A stretch of 64,000 nt of DNA, from contig NZ_JAAIJY010000001.1 in assembly GCF_011752065.1 (NCBI RefSeq), forward strand, positions 1 through 64,000, in the 5' to 3' direction. The position numbers and the translations under genes are program-made. Positions 32,198-41,335 of the stretch are shown in pieces. The stretch is from Actinomyces sp. ZJ308. Its GTDB lineage: Bacteria > Actinomycetota > Actinomycetes > Actinomycetales > Actinomycetaceae. Each line of letters starts with the position of its first letter. Position 1 is the first letter of the stretch. The notes below the pieces were generated by a model, which saw only the letters and a list, made by a program, of their open reading frames with translations, was not told where the DNA came from and searched no databases.

Positions 32198-33616
32198 TCA
32201 GGCGCCCAGGCCGTAGTGGCTCGCGACGGCGGCCGCGGTCGCCCGGGCCTCGTCACCGGTGGGCATCTCGGCGAAGACCCGCAGGAGCGGCTCGGTGCCC
32301 GAGAAGCGGATCGTCACCCAGCCGCCGCCTGAGAAGTAGACCTTGCAGCCGTCCTCCCAGGAGACGCGCTCGATGTCATGGTCGAAGGCGGGAAGATCGT
32401 GGGCGCAGAAGATGCGCTCCTCCAGCTCGGCGCGCCGCTCGGAGGTGAAGCCGTAGGCGCCCTCGACCATGACGAGCTCGCCGTACCGCTCCACGATATC
32501 GGCATAGAGCTCGGAGAGCCTCTTGCCGGAGGCCGCCACCGCCTCGACCAGCAGGGAGCCGGCGTAGACCCCGTCCTTGCCGGGGATGTGACCGCGCACG
32601 GTCAGGCCGCCGGAGGACTCGCCTCCGATGACGGCGCCGGTCTCGGCCATCTTGGCGCTGATCCATTTGAAGCCGACGGGCACCTCGTAGCAGGTCTGCC
32701 CGTGGGCGGCCGCGACCCGGTCCAGCAGGTGGGTGGTGGACATGTTGCGCACGGCCGGGCCCGTCCATCCCTTGCGGGTCAGCAGGTAGTCGTAGAGCAG
32801 GACCAGGACCTGGTTGGGGGTGAGGTAGGCGCCGGTGTCGTCGATGATTCCCAGACGGTCGGCGTCGCCGTCGGTGGCGATGCCCAGATCGGCTCCGGAC
32901 TCGACGACGGCGTTGCGCAGGGTCGTCACGGTTCCCTCGGCGGGCGAGGGCATGCGGCCACCGAACAGCGGGTCGTGACGGTCGTGGATGACGTCCACCT
33001 GGCAGCGGGCGGTCAGCAGGATCGTCTGCAGACTCGTCTCGGAGACCCCGAACATCGGGTCCAGCACGATGTGCAGGTGGGCGTGGCGGATCGTCTCGGT
33101 GTCGAGCTTGTCGATGATCGCGTCCAGGTACCAGTTGATGGAGCGCTGGACGGTGACCAGCTCGGAGGCGCGGGCCACATGGGGCTCGACGCTGCGCACG
33201 TCCTCATCCGTCAGGAGGCTCACGGAGGCGGCGAGCTCGTCGGTGAACTCCAGGTCGGCGTCGCGGCCACCGGGCAGGAAGATCTTGATGCCGTTGTACA
33301 GGGCCGGGTTGTGGGAGGCGGTCACGGCCATCCCGTAGGCGGCCTTCAGACGGCGCACGGTCCACATGGTGGTGGGAGTCGGGGAGGGGCGGTCGATGAG
33401 GGTGACTCGGACGCCGTTGCCGACAAGAACCTCGACGGCCCACCAGGCTGCGGTGTCCGACAGGAAGCGGCGGTCGTAGCCGATGACGACGCCCTGCTCG
33501 GCCGTGCCCTCAGTGAGAATGCGGTTGGCCAGTCCCTGGGTCAGGAGCCTGACGTTGGCGCGGGTGAACTCATCACCGATCACGGCTCTCCAGCCGCCGG
33601 TGCCGAAGTGGATCAT
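32198..33616 (-). CDS. phosphoglucomutase/phosphomannomutase-family protein
   Basis: This 472-residue alpha-D-phosphohexomutase moves phosphate between C1 and C6 of a hexose or hexosamine. The phosphoserine loop is VTASHNPALYNGIK (about residues 97-110). The Mg loop is ATDGDADRLG (about 240-249), the sugar-binding loop GGESSGG and the phosphate-binding loop RFSGTEPLLRV near the C-terminus. ATG 33616 has AGGA 7 nt upstream and starts right at the family N-terminus (FGTGGWRAVIG); the longer frame upstream overlaps the permease gene. It fits a catabolic step turning Glc-1-P or HexNAc-1-P into the 6-phosphate. Confidence 0.9.
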   Translation of the reverse strand: MIHFGTGGWRAVIGDEFTRANVRLLTQGLANRILTEGTAEQGVVIGYDRRFLSDTAAWWAVEVLVGNGVRVTLIDRPSPTPTTMWTVRRLKAAYGMAVTASHNPALYNGIKIFLPGGRDADLEFTDELAASVSLLTDEDVRSVEPHVARASELVTVQRSINWYLDAIIDKLDTETIRHAHLHIVLDPMFGVSETSLQTILLTARCQVDVIHDRHDPLFGGRMPSPAEGTVTTLRNAVVESGADLGIATDGDADRLGIIDDTGAYLTPNQVLVLLYDYLLTRKGWTGPAVRNMSTTHLLDRVAAAHGQTCYEVPVGFKWISAKMAETGAVIGGESSGGLTVRGHIPGKDGVYAGSLLVEAVAASGKRLSELYADIVERYGELVMVEGAYGFTSERRAELEERIFCAHDLPAFDHDIERVSWEDGCKVYFSGGGWVTIRFSGTEPLLRVFAEMPTGDEARATAAAVASHYGLGA

Positions 33617-33762
33617 GGTTGTTCCTCGGGTGAGGTGGCCGCTGCCCGGCCTGGGGCGGCGGCACGGATATGGGTGGACATGGGGATTTAGGTGGGCATG
33701 GGACGGTTCGGGGAAGGAACCGGGGCCGGGGAGACGAGCTGAGGATCGAGTGGGGTGGGCAC

Positions 33763-34626
33763 TCAGCCCTTGACGGCGCCGGCGGCCAGGCCGGACTGCC
33801 AGAAGCGCTGCAGGCCCAGGAACAGCACGATGAGGGGGATGACGCCCAGAAGAGCGCCTTGGAGGAGCGCGCCGTACTGGGGGTTGAAGTAGGTCGACAT
33901 CCCGTAGAGCCCGAGGGTCACGGGCTTGAGCGAGGCGGAGTTGATGGTCATCAGGGGCAGGAAGAAGTTGTTCCAGGTCGCCACGAAGATGAACAGGAAG
34001 ATGGTCACCATCGCCGGGGCGAGCAGCCGCAGCACGATCGTGAAGAAGATGCGGATCTCGCTGGCCCCGTCGATCCGGGCCGAGTCGATGATCTCGTTGG
34101 GCACCGAGGAGTCGGCGTAGACGCGGCCCAGGAAGACTCCGAAGGGGCTGACCGAGCACGGCAGGATGACCGACCAGATCGTGTTGGTCAGGTGGACGGC
34201 GTCGAGGACCAGGTACAGGGGGATGGTCAGCAGGGCGATGGGCATGAGCAGGCCGGAGAGGATGGCGACCTGGACGGCGCCCCGACCGGCGAACTCGAAC
34301 TTGGCCAGACCGTAGCCGGCGGCGACCGACAGGAGCGTGCCCAGCACCCCGGCCACGCTCGAGTAGAGCAGGGAGTTGAGGATCCAGCGCCAGAAGAGCC
34401 CCTGGGTCCAGCTCATCAGCGCGCTGTAGTTGGCCGAGACGCTGTTGTGGTGGGAGAACCACCACCCGGAGGTGGTCAGCAGGTCGGAGTTGGACTTGGT
34501 GGAGGAGACGATGAGCCAGTAGACCGGGCCGAGCATGTAGGCCAGGACGATGACCAGGACCGCGATGGTCAGGACCCGTGAGGGGAGCGAGGGACGCAGC
34601 GAGCGGGGGATGTCGGTGGGCTTCAC
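33763..34626 (-). CDS. sugar ABC transporter permease (MalG type)
   Basis: This 287-residue membrane protein has six spans. The EAA loop is IDSARIDGASEIRIFFTIVLRLLAPAM, about residues 182-208. The C-terminal NPQYGALLQGALLGVIPLIVLFLGLQRFW is typical of CUT1 family MalG-like subunits. GTG 34626 overlaps the stop of the first permease (GTGA). No ATPase gene is encoded in the operon, as is common for CUT1 importers that share an MsiK/MalK-type ATPase encoded elsewhere. Confidence 0.9.
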   Translation of the reverse strand: MKPTDIPRSLRPSLPSRVLTIAVLVIVLAYMLGPVYWLIVSSTKSNSDLLTTSGWWFSHHNSVSANYSALMSWTQGLFWRWILNSLLYSSVAGVLGTLLSVAAGYGLAKFEFAGRGAVQVAILSGLLMPIALLTIPLYLVLDAVHLTNTIWSVILPCSVSPFGVFLGRVYADSSVPNEIIDSARIDGASEIRIFFTIVLRLLAPAMVTIFLFIFVATWNNFFLPLMTINSASLKPVTLGLYGMSTYFNPQYGALLQGALLGVIPLIVLFLGLQRFWQSGLAAGAVKG

Positions 34627-35609
34627 TTGTCGATCCTGTTCTGCACGAGGGCGTAGAGGGCGGCCAGGACACCGGCCACACCGGCGATGAGGACGGAGAC
34701 CGCGGAGGCCGGCCCTGAGCCGGATGGTGAGAGCGCGCCGGTCATCGAGTTGTAGGCCATCATCATCGGGGTGTAGTCCAACCCCATCCACTGGTTCTGG
34801 TTGTACATAACGGTGGGCTCGTTGAACAGCTGCACGGTGCCGATGATGGACAGCAGGACCGCCAGCAGGGAGGCGGAGCGGACCATGGGGACCTTGATGC
34901 GCCGGACGATCTGCCACCCGCTGGCGCCGTCGATGCGGGCGGCCTCGTAGAGCTCATGGGGCACGGACTGGAGCGCCGCCAGGAAGATGAGCATGTTGTA
35001 CCCGGTGAAGGTCCACGTCGTGATGTTCGCCATGGACCACAGCATGATGTTCCTGCCGAAGAAGTCGACGTGGAGGCCCACCAGCCCCAGCAGCTCGTTG
35101 ATCGGGGAGAAGGTGGGGTTGTACATGTAGAGCCACATGATCGCGGCCACGATCCCGGGGATCGCGTAGGGCAGGAAGAAGCCCAGGCGGAAGACCGTCA
35201 CCCGCCTGACCAGGAGGGAGTCGAGCACCAGCGCCAGGGCGAGGGCCGCCAGGATCATGACCGGGACCTGGACCACGCCGAACAGCAGGACCCGTCCCAT
35301 CCCCCTCCAGAAGGCGGGCTGCCCCGCGGCCTGGGCGTAGTTGTCCAGGCCGACGAAGGTGCTGACCCTGTCCCCGCCGCCGTACAGGTCCCCGCCTGAG
35401 GCGACGTCACGGAAGAAGGACCGGTAGACCGACACCACGATCGGAATGAGGAAGACGACGGTGAACATGATCATGAACGGAGCCACGAACCCGACCCCCG
35501 CTCGGGCCTGCCTGCGCCGGCGCGCCGAGGTGGTGCGCAGTCCGGGAGAGGCTGTCCGCTGAGGTGCCGAGGGGGCGGAGGAGCGCCCCGTGGTCGTTGT
35601 CGTGCTCAT
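34623..35609 (-). CDS. sugar ABC transporter permease (MalF type)
   Basis: This 328-residue protein has a Ser/Thr/Arg-rich 35-residue head and then six spans starting FVAPFMIMFTVVFLIPIVVSVYRSF, the classic CUT1 MalF-like opening. The EAA loop is YEAARIDGASGWQIVRRIKVPM, about residues 222-243. It partners the MalG-like protein and the upstream binding protein for oligosaccharide uptake. Confidence 0.9.
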   Translation of the reverse strand: MSTTTTTGRSSAPSAPQRTASPGLRTTSARRRRQARAGVGFVAPFMIMFTVVFLIPIVVSVYRSFFRDVASGGDLYGGGDRVSTFVGLDNYAQAAGQPAFWRGMGRVLLFGVVQVPVMILAALALALVLDSLLVRRVTVFRLGFFLPYAIPGIVAAIMWLYMYNPTFSPINELLGLVGLHVDFFGRNIMLWSMANITTWTFTGYNMLIFLAALQSVPHELYEAARIDGASGWQIVRRIKVPMVRSASLLAVLLSIIGTVQLFNEPTVMYNQNQWMGLDYTPMMMAYNSMTGALSPSGSGPASAVSVLIAGVAGVLAALYALVQNRIDK

Positions 35610-35664
35610 GGTGTTCTCACTTCGATCGTGGTGTCGATCACTACCTGCTCCTACCCGCTACTGC

Positions 35665-36954
35665 CTACTCGGCAACGGGCAGGTTGGCGTCCTTCAGGGA
35701 GCTGACCGCGGTCTTCTGGGCCGCCTGGAAGATGTCGTCGACCTTGCCGGTCCCCTTGCCGGCCGCCTCGGCGGCCTGGGTCATGGGGTCGGTCAGGGAG
35801 GGCCAGGTCGGCATGAAGCCGAACTTGGAGTTCACGGCCGCGTTGGCCTTGGTGAACTCGGCGTAGACGTCCTGCCCGCCGAAGAAGGTGGAGATGGACT
35901 CCGGGGTCTTCACCGGCGCCTTCGCGGTCAGGACCAGTCCCTGGGTGGCCAGGTCATCGACCTGCGTGTTGAACCAGTCGTTGAAGGCCATGGCCCCCTC
36001 CGGGTTGGAGCAGCCCTTGAGGACGGCCACACCGGAGCCGCCGTCGGGACCGGACATGGGAGTGTCGCCGAAGGCGGGCAGCTGGGCGACCGCCCAGGAG
36101 CCGGCGTTGGGGGAGTCCTTCATCGTGTCGGCCAGAAGCGCGCCCTCCCAGGCCGCCCCGATGGTGCCGATGAGCTGCTGATCGACCAGGGCCTTACCGA
36201 AGGCGTCGTCCCAGCGGTTGGCCACGAGGGCCGTCTTGGAGTCCAGGAGGCCCTGCCAGAAGGTGGAGACCTTGGCGGTCTGCGGGCTGTTGACGTCGAC
36301 CTTCCACTTGTCGTTCTCGGCGCTGAACCACTGCGCACCCGCCGCGGCGGACTGACCCGCCAGGGTGTTGGGGGCCTCGTCGGGCTCGAAGGCCACGGCG
36401 TACTTGCCCTGGGCCGCCGCCTTCTGGGCGACGTCGGCCAGCTCGGCGCTCGTGGTGGGCACCTTCAGCCCGAGCTGGTCGAAGGCGGCCTTGTTGTAGA
36501 AGTAGACCAGCGGGCCGGAGTCCTGAGGCAGGCCGACGACGGTCTTGCCCACGGTCATCAGCGACATCGACCCCTCGGAGAAGTGGTCCTTGTACTTCTC
36601 CGCCTGCTGGGACACATCGGCCAGCAGCCCGGAGGAGTAGAGCTTGGGGATCTCGGCGTAGCCGACCTGCGCCAGGCAGGGGCCGGTTCCGGCCTTCACG
36701 TCGTTCTCCAGCTTGACGTTCATGTCCGAGGCCTTGCCGTCGAACTTGGTGGCCTCGACCTTCATGTCGGGGTGCTCGGCGTTCCACCGGGCCACGATGT
36801 CGTTGACCTTCGTCATGCCCTCGCCGTCGGGAAGGCGGTGCACGTAGCGGATCACGCCGTCGGACGAGGCCGAGCCGGACGAGGACGTGGCGGAGCAGCC
36901 GGCGACGATCATCGCGAAGGCGAGCATCGAGGCGGCCAGTGCGTGTTTCTTCAT
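35665..36954 (-). CDS. sugar ABC transporter substrate-binding lipoprotein
   Basis: The 429-residue protein of solute-binding family 1 has a lipobox in MIVAGC (Cys at about residue 19). The extracytoplasmic domain has the family pattern (IVARWNAEHPDMKVEA, NDVKAGTGPCLAQVGYAEIP, VVGLPQDSGPLVYFYNKAAF, FGDTPMSGPDGGSGVAVLKG). Position next to the GH112 phosphorylase suggests it binds lacto-N-biose and/or galacto-N-biose, like the bifidobacterial GL-BP (inference). ATG 36954 is preceded by AGGAAG; an ATG 21 bases upstream has no ribosome site. Tandem 11-bp repeats lie in its leader. Confidence 0.87.
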   Translation of the reverse strand: MKKHALAASMLAFAMIVAGCSATSSSGSASSDGVIRYVHRLPDGEGMTKVNDIVARWNAEHPDMKVEATKFDGKASDMNVKLENDVKAGTGPCLAQVGYAEIPKLYSSGLLADVSQQAEKYKDHFSEGSMSLMTVGKTVVGLPQDSGPLVYFYNKAAFDQLGLKVPTTSAELADVAQKAAAQGKYAVAFEPDEAPNTLAGQSAAAGAQWFSAENDKWKVDVNSPQTAKVSTFWQGLLDSKTALVANRWDDAFGKALVDQQLIGTIGAAWEGALLADTMKDSPNAGSWAVAQLPAFGDTPMSGPDGGSGVAVLKGCSNPEGAMAFNDWFNTQVDDLATQGLVLTAKAPVKTPESISTFFGGQDVYAEFTKANAAVNSKFGFMPTWPSLTDPMTQAAEAAGKGTGKVDDIFQAAQKTAVSSLKDANLPVAE

Positions 36955-37020
36955 GGGTTCTTCCTTCTTCGTCATTGAAAAGGACCGGCGGGTGCCGGAA
37001 GGAGTGGGGTGGTGGGGGAG

Positions 37021-37057
37021 ACGGTGCCGGTACGGTGCCGGTACGGTGCCGGTACGG
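37021..37057. repeat. 11-bp tandem repeat upstream of the sugar-binding protein gene
   Basis: Three perfect copies of ACGGTGCCGGT plus four bases of a fourth lie in the 154-bp gap between the phosphorylase stop and the binding-protein start. The period equals about one helical turn. Each junction makes a GCCGGTAC/GTACCGGC-like palindrome. It could be a regulator-binding array, a length-variable tract or an RNA structure. Confidence 0.7.
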
Positions 37058-37108
37058 CATCAGCTCGGGCCGGCACGGGCCCGCCCCCGGAACGTGGAAC
37101 ATGGGTGC

Positions 37109-39319
37109 TCACTGCGCCGCAGCGGTGAGCCACTGGTGTCCTCCTTCCTCCAGACGCACTGTCCGGGGGCCCTGAGGCGTCGGCACCGTCGTGGTGACGG
37201 GCTCGAGCGCGTTGTTGATGACGAGGGTGGTGCGCCCGTCGGGGTAGGCGGCCACCTCCACCCTGGGGTCGAGGGCCGCCCAGCGGGAGAAGTCCTCCTC
37301 CTGGCCCGCGGCCCACAGGACGGCCCGGTGCAGGAGCCGGGAGTTCTGGGCGCAGTACGGCAGCCCCGAGGCGTACACCGCCCTGCCCCGGCCCACCTCG
37401 TTGACCGCGAGGCGGACCTGTCCGTCGGCGGCGTCGAGCACCCGGGTGGTGGGGCTGGTGACGACGACGTCGGGGGTGCCCTCGCCGTCGTCGAGGCCGT
37501 CGGTCAGGTCCTGGGTGATGAAGTGCTCCTGCACCCGTGGAAGGGGACGACGGGTGCTCAGGCCCCAGCCGATCTCGCGGTCGACGCCCAGGACGTCGGC
37601 GAGCTGGAAGGTGACCCCGTGGGCGGGGTGGGCGCTGGGAGCCCCCACCCCGATGAGGCCCCCGCCGCCGGTGACGAAGGAGCTGACCGCGGCGACCAGC
37701 TCGGGGTCCGCCCACTGCGCGCCCCCGGAGAAGGCGGTGCCCTCGGCCCCCGCGCACACGAGGACCTTCACGTCCCGGGCGGCTCCTGCGCGCACGTCGT
37801 CGAAGGACAGGAACTCCACGTCCAGGGGCAGGCCCGACAGCGCCTCCAGGACCCCCAGGTAGGAGTAGGTCTGGCGGTACCACAGCGCGTGCGCCACCAT
37901 GTGCGTCATCCAGGAGCGCAGGCGGCCCCACGAGTTGATGACGGCGACCTTGAAGCCGGGGGCCAGCGGCCGGTGCCCGGCGGAGCGTGCGTGGATGGAG
38001 CGGAACTCCGAGACGATCTGCTCGATGCGGTCGATGAAGTCGGGGTGCTCGAGCGCCAGGGACAGGTAGCCGCCGTAGCCGATCCGGTCCAGGGGGGAGC
38101 GCACGATGGCTCGGCGGGCCTCCAGCCAGCTGCGGTTCGCCTCGGCGACGGGGTCGCCCCCCGGGTGGAAGACGTCGGGGAAGAAGTAGGGCAGGAACCG
38201 GCCCTCGGTGTAGCGGACGTGGGGGATGTCGGCGATCATCCTGCAGGTCGCCCCCGAGCCGACGGAGCCGACGACGGCGTCGATGCCGGTGGTGGCGAAG
38301 TGCTCGCCGTAGGGCTCGGTGCCGATCCAGTTATCCCCCAGGAACATCATCGCCTCCTTGCCGCGGGCGTGGACGGCCTCGGTCAGCTCGCGCACCCGGG
38401 AGGTCACGAAGCGCTGCTGGAAGTCGATCCAGTCGCGGAAGGCGCGGGTGGGGACCCGGAAGGGGGAGTTGTAGTACCCGGCGTCGACGAAGTCCTCGGC
38501 GCTCAGGCGGTAGCCGTACTCCTCCTCGAAGGCCTCCAGGGCGGGGAGGCTCACCGAGGCGGAGTAGCCGAACCAGTCGACGTAGCGCTCGGCGGCGTCG
38601 GCGCCGTAGACGAGGGTGAAGTGGTAGAAGAAGGTGGTGAAGCGGACCACGTCCACCTCGGGGTGCTCGTCGAGCCAGGAGCTCAGGTGGGAGCGCACAT
38701 GGGCCCAGGTGGCCTCGTGGCGCACGTCGAAGGGCTTCTCCCTGGCGCGCGAGGGGTCCTCGTCCCAGCCGTTGGTGAGGTAGTTGTACATCTGGGTCGG
38801 GTCCCAGATCTGGGTCGCCAGGAAGCTGACGGTGTAGACGTGTCCGGCGAGCGCGTCGTGCACGGTGACCGTGCGCCCGTCGGCCCCCACGCTCCACGCC
38901 GTGGCGGGCAGCTCCCGGCCGGTGGTGCGGTCATGGGCCTGCCACCAGCGTGAGACGTCGCAGTCGGTGTCCGGCCGGACCTGGTCGGCGAACCAGGAGG
39001 ACAGCAGGTCGATGCCCAGCGGGCCGTCGGCGGTGGCGACGACCCGGTCGGACATGAGGAAGATCCGGGTGGCCTCCTCGGGATGGGCATCGGCCCAGGC
39101 GTTGTCTCCGCGTCCGACGAAGTAGGTGGAGTAGACCCTGGTGGCCAGCTCGGAGACGATGCCGGGCAGCTCGGTGCCGTCGGAGTTCCGCACGGCGTCG
39201 GCGCCCAGGCGGGCGATGAGGGAGCGGATGTCCTCGTCCATGCCGGTCTGGATCGGCAGGGTGAGGCGGCCTCCCTCATAGGGGGAGGGAGGCGACGCGG
39301 GCTGGGTCTGGAGAGACAT
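37109..39319 (-). CDS. lnpA: 1,3-beta-galactosyl-N-acetylhexosamine phosphorylase (GH112)
   Basis: This enzyme cleaves lacto-N-biose or galacto-N-biose with phosphate to galactose 1-phosphate and GlcNAc or GalNAc, inside the cell. The 736-residue protein is close to the family norm (about 720-750). The probable catalytic acid is D329 in MFLGDNWIGTEPYG, corresponding by motif to the Asp of bifidobacterial GLNBP. The N-terminal TIM-barrel part (IWDPTQMYNYLTNGW, TTFFYHFTLVYG) is followed by a GATase-like domain (VLVCAGAEGTAFSGG) and a C-terminal beta domain. ATG 39319 has GGAG five bases upstream. It is the first structural gene after the ROK regulator. Specificity between LNB and GNB cannot be read from sequence here. 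Confidence 0.9.
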   Translation of the reverse strand: MSLQTQPASPPSPYEGGRLTLPIQTGMDEDIRSLIARLGADAVRNSDGTELPGIVSELATRVYSTYFVGRGDNAWADAHPEEATRIFLMSDRVVATADGPLGIDLLSSWFADQVRPDTDCDVSRWWQAHDRTTGRELPATAWSVGADGRTVTVHDALAGHVYTVSFLATQIWDPTQMYNYLTNGWDEDPSRAREKPFDVRHEATWAHVRSHLSSWLDEHPEVDVVRFTTFFYHFTLVYGADAAERYVDWFGYSASVSLPALEAFEEEYGYRLSAEDFVDAGYYNSPFRVPTRAFRDWIDFQQRFVTSRVRELTEAVHARGKEAMMFLGDNWIGTEPYGEHFATTGIDAVVGSVGSGATCRMIADIPHVRYTEGRFLPYFFPDVFHPGGDPVAEANRSWLEARRAIVRSPLDRIGYGGYLSLALEHPDFIDRIEQIVSEFRSIHARSAGHRPLAPGFKVAVINSWGRLRSWMTHMVAHALWYRQTYSYLGVLEALSGLPLDVEFLSFDDVRAGAARDVKVLVCAGAEGTAFSGGAQWADPELVAAVSSFVTGGGGLIGVGAPSAHPAHGVTFQLADVLGVDREIGWGLSTRRPLPRVQEHFITQDLTDGLDDGEGTPDVVVTSPTTRVLDAADGQVRLAVNEVGRGRAVYASGLPYCAQNSRLLHRAVLWAAGQEEDFSRWAALDPRVEVAAYPDGRTTLVINNALEPVTTTVPTPQGPRTVRLEEGGHQWLTAAAQ

Positions 39320-39416
39320 CAGCGCTCCTTCGAGCTGAATAGTCTGAACTCCGAACAAAATACAGCATGCGCCGCCTGCCCGCTACTGTCGAGGTGGTCG
39401 GTAAGTCCGACGGCGG

Positions 39417-40721
39417 TCAGGCGTCTGGGCCGAGGTCGACCAGGGAGGGGTTGTCGAGTACGGATTCCAATGCCACCAGGGCCGCCCCATGTGATGAAGC
39501 CCACTTTCCAAGGTGGGAGACCTCCACCCTCGCTCGGGCGCGCTCGTCCAGGAGACGGCCCTCCAGGGCGGCGGTGGTAGGGGCGATGAACACGTCCGCG
39601 AAGGCGGCCAGGTACCCCGACAGGACGATCACCTCGGGGTTGAGGACGTCCTCCAGGATCGCCAGCGCGCGTGCGAGCGCCTGCTGAGAGAGCCTCAGCC
39701 TCTGCGCGAGTCCGGCGTCCCCGGCGTCGAAGCGCCGGCGCAGGATCTCGGTGCGCCGTTCCAGGGAGGTGGTCTCGTCACGCACTTCATCGCCTGGTGG
39801 GTACGCCGAGGTCAGTGCCTGCAGGCCGGAGCGGGTCTCCCAGCAGCCCCGCCTGCCGCATCGGCACGGCAGGCCCTCGGGCTCCACGGGCATGTGCCCG
39901 ACCTCGCCGGTCAGACCCAGCCATCCCCGCAGGAGGTGGCCGTCGGAGATGATGCCCGCGCCGATCCCCTCCCCGCCCGACAGGTAGAGCAGGTTGCGCA
40001 CCCCGGCCTCCGCATAACGCTCGTAGGTGGCCACTGCGGCGAGCTTGGCATCGTTCTCCAACGTGATGGTCGGGACGTCCCCACGGGAGGTCGTACGGCG
40101 GGCGACTGCGTCACGGACCTCGTCCGCCACGGCGACGTCGTGCCATCCCAGAGCGGAGGAGTAGCGCACGGTGCTGCTGGCGTAGTCGATGATCCCGGGC
40201 TGGGCCAGGACGATTCCCGGAACGTTCGTCCCCTGCCGCGACAGCCGGTTCAGGGCATGGGACAGCATGGTGGCGATGCGCTCGATCATCTTCCCCGGGT
40301 GGTGCCCGGCGTCGCCCACGAGCTCGGAGCGGCGCACAAGCACGTCCCCCGTCAGGTCCACGATGGTCAGGAGCAGTGAGGCTCCGCTGATCTCCAGGCC
40401 TATCCCCGCCGCTGCGCGTGGAGCCGCACGCAGGCCCGTGCTCGGCCTGCCGACCCTGCCGGACAGATCGGGCTTCTCCTCGATGAGCAGTCCCCGTGAG
40501 CACAGCTCGGCCACCAGGGTCGACACCGTCGCCTTCGACAGTCCCGTCTCTCGAACCAGGCGCGTGCGTGACAGCGCCGGGCTCGCCTGAAGGTGGCGCA
40601 GGATGAGCGACATATTCGAGATGCGCACGTCGGTGTGAGCCTTGGGGCTCTGCGCTCCCGGGCCTTCGAGGAATCCTCGGCGATCCGGCCCGTCCACCGG
40701 GGTCCATCCTGCAGCCGGCAC
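39417..40721 (-). CDS. ROK-family transcriptional regulator
   Basis: The 434-residue protein has an N-terminal winged helix-turn-helix (LSRTRLVRETGLSKATVSTLVAELCSRG, about residues 40-67) followed by a ROK sugar-kinase-like domain. The latter has ENDAKLAAVATYE, the Zn site CRCGRRGCWET and the GEVGHMPVEP motif. Such proteins repress sugar operons until the sugar binds. GTG 40721 is chosen for GGAGGAG 6 nt upstream; the longer frame has no family similarity. It directly precedes the phosphorylase operon on the same strand (97-bp gap) and is its likely local regulator. Confidence 0.87.
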   Translation of the reverse strand: MPAAGWTPVDGPDRRGFLEGPGAQSPKAHTDVRISNMSLILRHLQASPALSRTRLVRETGLSKATVSTLVAELCSRGLLIEEKPDLSGRVGRPSTGLRAAPRAAAGIGLEISGASLLLTIVDLTGDVLVRRSELVGDAGHHPGKMIERIATMLSHALNRLSRQGTNVPGIVLAQPGIIDYASSTVRYSSALGWHDVAVADEVRDAVARRTTSRGDVPTITLENDAKLAAVATYERYAEAGVRNLLYLSGGEGIGAGIISDGHLLRGWLGLTGEVGHMPVEPEGLPCRCGRRGCWETRSGLQALTSAYPPGDEVRDETTSLERRTEILRRRFDAGDAGLAQRLRLSQQALARALAILEDVLNPEVIVLSGYLAAFADVFIAPTTAALEGRLLDERARARVEVSHLGKWASSHGAALVALESVLDNPSLVDLGPDA

Positions 40722-41335
40722 GCCGGTCTCCTCCTTCGTTGGCACTCTGTCGGCTCCGTGGGCCGTCGTCGTGCCCCTCAGCCTAGTGATTCGGAGGTGG
40801 CGGCCGGCCCGTTTCGGATGACGGCCTGCGGCGGTGGTGGCGGTTCGGGCGCCTCGCTCCGGTCTCGGCCGGGTGGGGACGCGCTCCGTGAGGCGTCCGC
40901 AGTCTCGACGTTGGCGGAATCCGAAATGAAATGTGATTTTATTCACTCGTGAACCCCTTGAGAGCTTCCAGTTGCGGATGCACCAGATGTTGGTTATGTG
41001 CCGCGACTGTGGTCTAGATGAGTGCTACCCATGTGAGTTCTCGATATCCGTGACCGTTTCAATAGATTCCGGCCGTGCGGAGCGATGGGTCCGGCCCCGA
41101 TCCCGTGGCGCTCATCGCCGCGTTCCGCGGGAGCGCCCCGGACCGTGCCCGGAGCTGTGTCAAGGCCTCAAGGCCCGCGAATCCGCAGTTTCCGGGGTGA
41201 TCTCAAATTGACCGCCCGCATGTTCCGCAGCACCATGAAACGGGCTTGCGGCCGTGATGGGGCCTGGAAGCGGCTCTCACAACTCGTCTTCCGGATTCCC
41301 ATGGTCAAGCCTGGAGAGAGATCGCGAGGAGTACT
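40722..41335. other. 614-bp divergent intergenic region
   Basis: This region separates the ROK regulator (leftward) from the betaine importer (rightward). It is AT-richer in its middle (about 40915-41070). No gene is convincing; the short open frames have neither ribosome sites nor protein-like composition. TTGACC (41209-41214), 17 nt and CACCAT may be a promoter for the importer. On the minus strand TAGGCT near 40787 may be the -10 of the ROK gene. Confidence 0.4.

Noticed and set aside
40800-41330. Short open frames in the 614-bp gap before proV
   Set aside because: They lack ribosome sites, have no protein-like composition, and overlap one another on both strands.
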